Below, in pieces: positions 58,001-64,000 of a DNA stretch of 64,000 nt (positions are counted from its first letter, which is position 1; every line of letters starts with the position of its first letter). The stretch covers positions 186,001 to 250,000 of the forward strand of contig NZ_WHNY01000067.1 of assembly GCF_013141695.1 (NCBI RefSeq). The letters are read 5' to 3'. The stretch comes from Paenibacillus plantarum (GTDB lineage Bacteria; Bacillota; Bacilli; Paenibacillales; NBRC-103111). Below the pieces are notes generated by a model. It was not told the origin of the DNA and made no database searches. It worked only from the letters and a program-made list of their open reading frames with translations. The position numbers were made by a program, and so were the translations under genes.

Positions 58001-60093
58001 ATACATTCGTTACAAGGCATTCCCAGTCGCCTACAGAAATGTATCAAACACTGGCGACGCTTCAGCATCATATTCGTAAGGCTGATGCTTATATAGGCTC
58101 ATATAGCGGCTTTGAAGGTGCTAATTTCCTGAAAGCTAATCATTATCTGAAGCGTACGGATGGCAAATATCTAAGCGTACTCTCAGCGGATGACCTATTA
58201 CTCTATGTGACTGTCGCCAACGCTGAGCAAATCGTTAGCGCGCAAGATGCCTACGGAAATGTCGTTCCGGTTACGGATTTTGATGGAACGAAACGATTGA
58301 TGAAAAAGAATAGCTTGTTTATCGTCAGTCAAGCTCCATTACAAATCACGAAAGTTACGGGAGATGTTCCGCTTGCGATAGTGAAGAATGGGGACTTCGA
58401 ACGCGTAAGCGGAGACCCTGCAGGCGGCCCGTCCGCTGTGTTATTACCAGATTGGACGATGGGCTGGAACAGAGGTGTTTATGGAACGAACGCTTATGTG
58501 AATAAGACCTCTCCGTTTGCAGGACAGAACGCGGCTGAATTCAATTCGGCGGGAGCGCCGAACAATCGAACGTTCATATACCAGTCCGTATCCATCAACC
58601 AACCTGGTACGTACGTACTCTCTGCGCAAATTAAAAAGTTGGAAGGCAGCGATGTACAACCGGAGTTAAACATTTGGGATGGAGCAAACGATCATCAGCT
58701 TGCACCTGTTACGTTAACGAATCAGTATGTTAATTACAGTCAAACTTTTGAAGTCACCGGGCCCATAAATCTTGTCCTTAATGTAGGTATCCTTTCAGGT
58801 ATCGGCAAAGTTGTGTTTGATAATATTAGCTTTGAGCTGGTACGAGAGAACGTTACAATCTCCATGGATAATTCAGATCCGACTGGCGTAACCCTCTTGG
58901 GCCAATGGGAAAGCAGAACGAATGCAGATGCGAACAAGGGTAATTTTGCTTTGAATACTACGAAAAACGGAGCATCCAGCGTGAGCTACAAGCCAGTCAT
59001 TCCAATGGAGGGCATGTATGATGTATATGTATGGCATCATTATACGACTGGAACGCAGAATGCGCCATTTACCATTAATTATGCAAACGGATCCGAAACG
59101 GTCGCGGTGAATCAATACCAAAACGGTAAGAGTTGGATTAAAATAGGCAGCTACCCTTTCCATAAAGGGGAATCAGGCAGCGTTGTGGTTACCAATTCTT
59201 ATACACAAGGCAACTTTATTCTAGCTGATGGCGTTCGCTTTACACGTACAGGACCAATACCGATTCCAAATCAGGACTTGAACAATAAGCTGACAGGTCC
59301 GGCAACAGTAGATGGTGGGCAAAACTTCAAAGTCAAATACAGTCTTGATAGTGTGACCGACAGCGTATATGCGCTGGATGCGACCATAACTTATGACGCG
59401 ACCAAGCTGGATTTCATTTCAGCGGCATCCTTGAAGGAAGGTTTTGATATTGTTTCGACGAAAACGTCTGTCCCGAATCAGGTCCGCATCATTGCATCAA
59501 GTCTAGGTGTAACTAAAGCCATTAAGGCAAACAGTGATGTATTGGAGCTGACCTTTACAGCAAAGCCAGCTGGAACGAACGGTACCGTTGATCTACAAGC
59601 AGCATCAATAGCCGTTATCAGTACTGGACTTGAAAGCACACTGGCATCCTTTAAGCTCACGGTCAACGTTCAGTATGCGAACAAAACGAACTTAGCTGCA
59701 GCAATTGTTGCCGCAGAAGCGCTTTACAATGCTTCGGTAGAGGGAACGCTGATCGGACAGTATCCGGCAGGTTCCAAAGCGACTCTCCAATCTGCGATTA
59801 ACGCTGGGAAAGCGGTTGAGACTGACACTGCTGCGACCCAGGCACAGATCGACGCGGCAACGAGCTTACTTGTAGGAGCTGTAGACGCCTTTAAACTGAC
59901 TGTGAATAAGCAGAAGCCTGAGGACTTGAATGGTGACAATCGCATTAGCGTCAGCGACCTGTACCCAATTTTAATCCATTATGGCAAAACTTCGGCAAGC
60001 TCAGATTGGTCGGCGGTTCGTCAATACGATGTTAATCAGGATCTGAAGATCGATTATCTCGATATGGCCGCAGTTGCTATGAAAATCGAATAA
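55075..60093 (+). CDS. Secreted clan GH-A-like glycosidase with cohesin, FIVAR and dockerin modules
   Basis: 1672 residues from ATG 55075 (GGAGGTG ~9 bases upstream). Signal peptide (~1-40, ending VYA). Golvesin/xanthan-lyase-like beta module (~50-205), concanavalin-like domain (~335-500), and a TIM-barrel region (~676-981) with acid/base Glu ~817 in EVLNEVN and nucleophile Glu ~936 in LWQSEVY. Then a CBM4/9-like module (~1100-1255), a second golvesin-like module (~1260-1395), a cohesin-like domain (~1403-1532), FIVAR (~1537-1610) and a C-terminal type I dockerin (~1616-1672). The dockerin shows two calcium loops, DLNGDNRISVSD and DVNQDLKIDYLD. It has no SLH; the next gene encodes a cohesin protein that does. 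Substrate unknown; GH39/GH5-like. Confidence 0.85.
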   Translation: MLKRMTRVRGSRVVKRVMALIMIAMMLISIVPIGMTAVYAATGDELGAQEIGVIIDDQDPSVTYTGLAAPPSGANFIQGASGTYQSRFTYANLNKATPQSMTFTPQFPQDGMYAFYVRKPATTRWYAGNVPYKITHAAGEHVVNNPSSGNGTDAWVPYGVYPFRSGQTYPIIAGGAGYQYFPPVAPAANGTIPIAIDGIKFVKVGELPDQAGLDAIQIERNAEMTVSMNQWAVDLEKAKYELTGTIAGSTTVGANVYEQVLRLKTGSTSNPNVQITAIAPVDGTYLKVVDGNLILKAKNTTTSDVNENAIIKLGLGNASATINLTVTIAPSPVVVGGDDGNFTDTPTWYRDYAPGIFNPNEGTIELRVRLDKPYEEFGNTWDFLFKLIPEQSGPGNTLIQAHIPPPSKKPTGANAVYEQPLTFFVRNGEGTNGAYAYAQPNQLSYQVGQSFNLAFSWKMGTGGYAAIYKDGVEITPPTPVTAAAVLEKFMPYEFMVERSSPFNVSQVKVSTKALSASELEHTAQTFSRGTDTALLADITFGQDIQSQKFITPWHNSSKYSVVKPAFRNEKQVYYSGEDAVYPVMTVNYGDSAKTFDVSIKATDPYGKVEFTESYPNVQVAAGGTYHIENLELPKLKNKVGFWYLETTVSSSGSAPIIYKSGISKVPVDEAGVADGKYANYYGQHANYDYDMSAWTKIHTSATRGWEGALQFLWYAVEPTKGNFDWIKSDAYVEKAQEAGMDVLAVLGYPSDWASSRPAEQDIPAGMNDLMYRAERWVPKDIMYTNGTPGTGEDWSNYVYQTMKRYAGKVKYWEVLNEVNFHPTSNPKAVTAAFSGTNEEYILMQKIAYEQAQRVKSEYKLATGQDLELFVTTSGFATPDPAADRQMAVDMLKGDNVNYYDIYNVHGYSGTEKIADILTAYAQAKTTHPNLQLWQSEVYPLNSTYTPWRIFDTVWNYMDFLRVGTSKYFNMGTPGEDTFVTRHSQSPTEMYQTLATLQHHIRKADAYIGSYSGFEGANFLKANHYLKRTDGKYLSVLSADDLLLYVTVANAEQIVSAQDAYGNVVPVTDFDGTKRLMKKNSLFIVSQAPLQITKVTGDVPLAIVKNGDFERVSGDPAGGPSAVLLPDWTMGWNRGVYGTNAYVNKTSPFAGQNAAEFNSAGAPNNRTFIYQSVSINQPGTYVLSAQIKKLEGSDVQPELNIWDGANDHQLAPVTLTNQYVNYSQTFEVTGPINLVLNVGILSGIGKVVFDNISFELVRENVTISMDNSDPTGVTLLGQWESRTNADANKGNFALNTTKNGASSVSYKPVIPMEGMYDVYVWHHYTTGTQNAPFTINYANGSETVAVNQYQNGKSWIKIGSYPFHKGESGSVVVTNSYTQGNFILADGVRFTRTGPIPIPNQDLNNKLTGPATVDGGQNFKVKYSLDSVTDSVYALDATITYDATKLDFISAASLKEGFDIVSTKTSVPNQVRIIASSLGVTKAIKANSDVLELTFTAKPAGTNGTVDLQAASIAVISTGLESTLASFKLTVNVQYANKTNLAAAIVAAEALYNASVEGTLIGQYPAGSKATLQSAINAGKAVETDTAATQAQIDAATSLLVGAVDAFKLTVNKQKPEDLNGDNRISVSDLYPILIHYGKTSASSDWSAVRQYDVNQDLKIDYLDMAAVAMKIE

Positions 60094-60102
60094 CTATCCA
60101 AC

Positions 60103-60148
60103 TTCGGGAGATTGGTTCTATCACGCCAAATCTCCCGAATCTTTTATT
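60103..60148 (+). terminator. Hairpin between the dockerin enzyme and cohesin-SLH genes
   Basis: TTCGGGAGATTGG / CCAAATCTCCCGAA stem followed by TCTTTTATTTT. It lies inside what otherwise looks like an operon, so it may set the enzyme-to-anchor ratio. Confidence 0.8.
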
Positions 60149-60169
60149 TTGTGCAAAGGAGCAATGAAT

Positions 60170-61990
60170 ATGTTATCCCTACCTAAACCTAAACGTAAGC
60201 AAAGCGTGTTTTTCGTATTTATTGTAATGGTACTATGTTTTCTTATAAACCCTTTCCCAGCTTATGCCAATTCGTTGCTAGCATCATCCGCTTACACACT
60301 CTCAGCAAGTACAAGTACACCGCAGGTAGGGGGTAGCTTCACGGTAACAGCGACAGCTAACGTTTCGGAGCTATTCGCATTCGAGACGATATTTACCTAC
60401 GATCCGCAGAAGGTTAAACTGATCCGTGCGGATGCAGCTGCAAACGGTAATCTGATAAAACCTGCTGGTGATGAGGGGGAAATCATACTTGCATGGTCAA
60501 AAGAGGGCAATGAACAGCCGACCAACGGTACGATGAGAATGGCTGAGCTGACTTTTAACGTGCTGAAATCAGGGGAAACGGAGATCATCTGGCAATCACT
60601 GAGGATTGCAAATCGCAGTTTACAGGAAGTGGCCGTATCGCCAGGTAGTTCACTTCGGGCAACTGTTCGAACGGAATCTGGTCTTAGTGACGTAGGAGGT
60701 GTGGGCGGTGTAAACGTGCCTAATACGAATGGGAGTGGGAAAGCGCAAGCGCCTTTGACGCCAGAGGTGGCCATTATTGCGGGCAACGCCCGAGCCATGA
60801 CATTATCTGAAAATGCGGTTAGCCTCACATCGGAATCAGGAAATCGTATACACGTCGTCTTGCATATGGCGCAAGCTTTGAAAGAGATCCATGAATCCTC
60901 TAAGGAAAAATCAACTTTCATTGTCATGATTCCAGCTCAGGAGTCGGCATCTATTACGGTGGATGTACCATCCGAGATTCTGCAAGCGATCCAATCTAAA
61001 AGTGGGGGAACTGGCTCTCTTGTTATTTCAAGTTCCGTCGGCATGTATAAGCTGCCAATTGATCAATTGAAACTTGATGCGAATGCGAAGGTCACAGTAA
61101 CGATAGCGACCGTATCGGAAGAACAAACGCACGCGATAGATAAGCTTGTTACGGCAGAAGGCTTTACGCTAACTGGTGTACCCGTCGACTTCACCGTTTC
61201 GATCCTAGATGCCTCCGGTCAAGTAACGGAGATGCATGACTATGAGAGCGCGTTTGCTGCTCGAACGATACCAGCAGGGCCTATGGATCCAGATAGAACA
61301 GCAGCAGTTCTATTCCGTACAGATGGTACGATGGCCCCGGTTCCAACCTTGTTCGTCAAGCAACCAGATGGCTCTTATATGGCACTTATCCACCGAATGG
61401 GCAATAGTATGTATGGGCTTATTACGGGGAGCCGAACATTTGCGGACTTGAACGGTCACTGGTCCCAAAAGGATGTTGAAACGATGGCGGGCCGTTTGCT
61501 CGTGAACGGGGATACGGAGGGAAGATTCCGTCCGGATGATGCGATAACTAGAGTTGAATTTGCCAAGTTAGTAACGGATGCGCTTGCTTTGCCGGAGAAA
61601 GGTGACAGCATGGCCTTCCGTGATATTGACCCATCCGCGTGGTATTCCCGTTCTCTCTTAACTGCGGTGTCCTTCGGCATAATTGAAGGCTATGACGGAG
61701 GGATATTTCGTCCTGATGCATTCGTCACGCGGGAGGAAATTGCCGTCATGCTGGATCGTGCACTGCACGTAACGGGATTTAAATACGATCCACCTGCCCA
61801 TTTCGTTCAACTGTTAGGTATGGAGCATCTAAACGACTGGTCGAAGGACTCTGTTCACATGATGGTAGGACTCGGCATCCTAACTGGGGATGATCGAAAT
61901 ATGATTCACCCCTCACAATCAGCGACACGTGCGGAAGCCGTTGTTATGCTGAAACGCTTGTTGATTAAGCTTTCATTCATGAATGAGTAA
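60170..61990 (+). CDS. Cohesin-SLH surface protein (anchoring scaffoldin-like)
   Basis: 606 residues from ATG 60170 (AAGGAG 8 bases upstream; the nearer ATG 60164 is too close). Signal peptide (~1-38). Residues ~41-165 are cohesin-like: a nine-strand jelly-roll pattern with FETIFTYDPQKVKLIRADA and AELTFNVLKSG. A Gly/Pro-rich linker, a ~200-residue juxta-SLH module (~222-420) and three SLH modules (~423-603; ITRVE, VTREE, ATRAE) follow. This is the layout of single-cohesin cell-surface anchors in cellulosome bacteria. It lies directly after a gene for a dockerin-bearing enzyme, the natural partner. The actual binding pair is inference. Confidence 0.85.
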   Translation: MLSLPKPKRKQSVFFVFIVMVLCFLINPFPAYANSLLASSAYTLSASTSTPQVGGSFTVTATANVSELFAFETIFTYDPQKVKLIRADAAANGNLIKPAGDEGEIILAWSKEGNEQPTNGTMRMAELTFNVLKSGETEIIWQSLRIANRSLQEVAVSPGSSLRATVRTESGLSDVGGVGGVNVPNTNGSGKAQAPLTPEVAIIAGNARAMTLSENAVSLTSESGNRIHVVLHMAQALKEIHESSKEKSTFIVMIPAQESASITVDVPSEILQAIQSKSGGTGSLVISSSVGMYKLPIDQLKLDANAKVTVTIATVSEEQTHAIDKLVTAEGFTLTGVPVDFTVSILDASGQVTEMHDYESAFAARTIPAGPMDPDRTAAVLFRTDGTMAPVPTLFVKQPDGSYMALIHRMGNSMYGLITGSRTFADLNGHWSQKDVETMAGRLLVNGDTEGRFRPDDAITRVEFAKLVTDALALPEKGDSMAFRDIDPSAWYSRSLLTAVSFGIIEGYDGGIFRPDAFVTREEIAVMLDRALHVTGFKYDPPAHFVQLLGMEHLNDWSKDSVHMMVGLGILTGDDRNMIHPSQSATRAEAVVMLKRLLIKLSFMNE

Positions 61991-62040
61991 GCGGTATTTT
62001 CACCAGGAGTCTCTTAACATGATCTTATCCTACATTGTGA

Positions 62041-62086
62041 TTGAGTAAATCGATCAGAGTAAGATACAATTAAGAGAACGCTCTCA
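62041..62086 (+). promoter_or_regulatory. Candidate promoter with weak cre-like site for the YesN/YesM pair
   Basis: TTGAGT (62041-62046), 18 bases, TACAAT (62065-62070), then AGAGAACGCTCTCA (62073-62086). The latter is a good palindrome (GAGAACGCTCTC) but matches the cre consensus with two mismatches. Confidence 0.45.
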
Positions 62087-62109
62087 AATTGCCAAGGAGG
62101 TCCCAACCC

Positions 62110-63204
62110 ATGTATACAATGATGCTGGTCGACGACGATTATATTTCAAGGGAAGGCCTGCGAGATCTCATCGACTGGGATCGTCTAGGTATCGAGATTA
62201 CTGGTGAAGCAGAAGATGGAGCGGAAGCGATGCTCGTTGCCCGTGACCTCAAACCGGATATCGTAATTACCGATGTCGTGATGCCTGTGATGGACGGCAT
62301 TCAATTTATAGACAAGTTGAAACATGAGCAGCCTGCGGTCATGGTAATCATGATTAGCGCTCATCAAGACATTCAGTATGTGAAGGCTTCGATTAAATTG
62401 GATGCGATCGATTACATATTAAAGCCCTTCAATCGGGAGGAATTCATACAGGTTGTAGGCAAAGTTGTCGCTAAGTTGGATAAAGAAAGAGCGGAGAAGC
62501 GATTAAAGGATGACGTTAGCCAATATTATTCAGGCAGTATTTCATCGACGGGGTTGCCGGTGATTGTGGAGTCTGTGGAGAAGATCATAGGATTATGCAG
62601 CACAGGGCAAACAGATGTACTAACAGTGGAGGTCCAGCAGCTCTTTATTACGATTAGGCAATTGAAGATGGAAAGCATGCTGTTTCTTACAACCATCTGC
62701 AGTGAGCTTCTTATTAAAGCGATTCGAAGCGCATCCACGCATATCGAGCCTGCCATTGCGCAAGAGGTGAAAGAATCGTTGCACCAATTCAGAACGATGC
62801 AGAGCCCTCAGCAAATCGAGATATTTGTCATGGAGAAACTAGTCTATTTGGAGATGGCTTCGAATGAGTTGCGAAACAACAAGTCCCGCAGAATTATCCG
62901 AGATGTTGAGGGTATTATTCATAAAATTTACTATCAGAATCTGACCATTGGGCAGCTGGCTGCGGAAGTATTCATGTCTCCTGGACATCTCCAGACGTTA
63001 TTCAAAAAAGAAACGGGTCACACGATTAACGATTATATCACGCATGTACGAATAAAGAAGGCGCAGGAGCTGCTCAAGGACGCCTCCATCAAAATATATG
63101 AAGTAGCCAATCAGGTTGGCTATCAGGACACGCACTATTTCACCAAAATATTCAAAAAAACAGTGGGCGTCAACCCTATGGAATATCGGGAGAAAATGCT
63201 ATGA
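62110..63204 (+). CDS. YesN-type response regulator with AraC DNA-binding domain
   Basis: 364 residues from ATG 62110 (AGGAGG 9 bases upstream). Receiver (MLVDDDYISREGL, phospho-acceptor Asp ~55 in VITDVVMPVMDG, YILKPF) and C-terminal AraC HTH (~260-362; FMSPGHLQTLFKKETG, YQDTHYFTKIFKKTVG, NPMEYREKM). Its stop overlaps the kinase ATG (ATGA). Shorter middle region than the regulator at 32591. It may regulate the cohesin/dockerin operon just upstream or an importer beyond the window. Confidence 0.92.
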   Translation: MYTMMLVDDDYISREGLRDLIDWDRLGIEITGEAEDGAEAMLVARDLKPDIVITDVVMPVMDGIQFIDKLKHEQPAVMVIMISAHQDIQYVKASIKLDAIDYILKPFNREEFIQVVGKVVAKLDKERAEKRLKDDVSQYYSGSISSTGLPVIVESVEKIIGLCSTGQTDVLTVEVQQLFITIRQLKMESMLFLTTICSELLIKAIRSASTHIEPAIAQEVKESLHQFRTMQSPQQIEIFVMEKLVYLEMASNELRNNKSRRIIRDVEGIIHKIYYQNLTIGQLAAEVFMSPGHLQTLFKKETGHTINDYITHVRIKKAQELLKDASIKIYEVANQVGYQDTHYFTKIFKKTVGVNPMEYREKML

Positions 63205-64000
63205 GAACAGTGATGAACAAGCTCAGTGGCATTTACTATAACATCAACTTGCGGACCAAACTGGTTATTTCCTATTTAATTTTGATCATTATTCCAGTCA
63301 TGGTATTGGTCTATTTCTCCTATATTACGATTCATAAGTCTGTGGTTGAACAGACGGGTAAGGCTTACTTGGAAACCTTGAAGCAGGCGGAGAAAAACAT
63401 TTCATTCGGTATTGAAACTGCCTATAACATTGCCGATCTGACGCAAAGCAATTATGATATTCAGCTCATTCTAAGAACGGTATCAGAACGCGCTTTGACT
63501 TCGGGGGAAGTGATTGATTTTTTTAATCTGCTGAACAAAAACGTAAGCAATTACGTGGGCAAGAGCAATGTGCTCAAGGTTAGCTATTTCATGAAAGGGA
63601 ACCCAACCTTCGTCTCGGCTAGCCCGAATTTCTTTGGCATAGATCAGCTTCAACTTGAGGCAGGTCTACAGCCACTTTTGGAAGGGAAAATCAGAGAAAA
63701 GTGGTTCTATGCAAGTGAAGTGGAACATCTCAGCATCGTTCAGAAGGATGAAGTTATCTTTATTAAAGAAATCAAGGATATTAACCGGTTTCAGCATGTG
63801 CTCGGCTATGTGATGGTGGAGCTGGATGCCAAATTTATATGGTCTATTCTGAATGATATTCGGCTCCCAGATGGAGCGGAAACACTCGTTAGGTCCCCTA
63901 ACAAGCGAATAGGCTTCGAGCAATTAAAGGCAGGTGGCAGTGGTGTAAGTGACATGTACTTGAAGTCTTTGCCGGAAGAGGAAGAGGGAATTATCAGTTT
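63201..64000 (+). CDS. YesM-type sensor histidine kinase (3' partial)
   Basis: The frame is open from ATG 63201 to the window edge (~266 residues). It begins MRTVMNKLSGIYYN, followed by a TM (~19-45, LVISYLILIIIPVMVLVYF) and an extracellular cache-like sensor domain. The HAMP and kinase parts lie outside the window. Assignment rests on the N-terminal architecture and on translational coupling (ATGA) with a YesN-type regulator. Here the order is regulator then kinase, the reverse of the pair at 30841-34219. Confidence 0.8.
   Translation, partial: MRTVMNKLSGIYYNINLRTKLVISYLILIIIPVMVLVYFSYITIHKSVVEQTGKAYLETLKQAEKNISFGIETAYNIADLTQSNYDIQLILRTVSERALTSGEVIDFFNLLNKNVSNYVGKSNVLKVSYFMKGNPTFVSASPNFFGIDQLQLEAGLQPLLEGKIREKWFYASEVEHLSIVQKDEVIFIKEIKDINRFQHVLGYVMVELDAKFIWSILNDIRLPDGAETLVRSPNKRIGFEQLKAGGSGVSDMYLKSLPEEEEGIIS

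Noticed and set aside
1..64000. CRISPR arrays, insertion sequences, tRNA or rRNA genes
   Set aside because: No regularly spaced identical repeats, transposase-like proteins with terminal repeats, or tRNA/rRNA signatures were seen on either strand.

Overview
The window looks like a chromosomal segment of a Paenibacillus-type soil or plant-associated Firmicute. Pointers are three surface proteins ending in SLH (S-layer homology) modules, strong AGGAGG ribosome binding sites, several YesM/YesN-style two-component systems beside carbohydrate ABC importers that lack their own ATPase, a glgBCD glycogen operon, and many cache-, FN3-, BIG2-, FIVAR- and cohesin-type modules. No tRNA, rRNA, insertion sequence or CRISPR array was seen. 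Genus assignment is inference from gene style; no marker gene is present.

Layout. (1) 3-1337: the 3' end of a GH105-like unsaturated rhamnogalacturonyl/glucuronyl hydrolase. (2) 1603-10275: a giant exported 2890-residue kelch/FN3/cadherin-like/SLH protein in its own transcription unit. (3) 10498-14742: a two-kinase hybrid sensor and a SARP-type response regulator. (4) 14905-15008 imperfect repeats, a frameshifted cupin gene and an SDR dehydrogenase. (5) 16662-22306: glgB-glgC-glgD-PPK2-DUF1003, a carbon and possibly phosphate reserve operon without glgA or glgP. (6) 22556-30732: a first sugar-uptake module, in which an FAD oxidoreductase and an ABC importer flank a membrane-bound AraC-type regulator and share a conserved promoter sequence. 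(7) 30841-43953: a second module with YesM/YesN-type kinase and regulator, ABC importer, a second FAD oxidoreductase, an SGNH esterase and a secreted Asp-box beta-propeller protein. (8) 44041-46915: a divergent AraC regulator and ADP-ribosylglycohydrolase-family protein. (9) 47197-51669: a GH28-like beta-helix enzyme anchored by SLH modules, with a CcpA-type cre site at its promoter. (10) 51873-54927: MDR dehydrogenase, Gfo/Idh oxidoreductase and AraC regulator. (11) 55075-61990: a secreted clan GH-A-like glycosidase carrying cohesin, FIVAR and dockerin modules, followed by a cohesin-SLH protein. (12) 62110-64000: a YesN-type regulator and the start of its YesM-type kinase.

Taken together the region reads as a plant-polysaccharide (pectin or rhamnogalacturonan-like) acquisition locus. 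Surface-anchored or secreted enzymes cut and hold the polymer, two LplB/LplC-type importers take up oligosaccharides, cytoplasmic hydrolases and oxidoreductases process them, and two-component and AraC regulators plus CcpA control expression. Surplus glucose can be stored by the glg operon.

The most unusual element is the pair at 55075-61990. It looks like a minimal cell-surface cohesin/dockerin display system, analogous to a one-enzyme cellulosome, with the enzyme itself also carrying a cohesin. The second strongest signal is the gap-free conserved promoter region shared by the two units that flank the membrane-bound AraC regulator.
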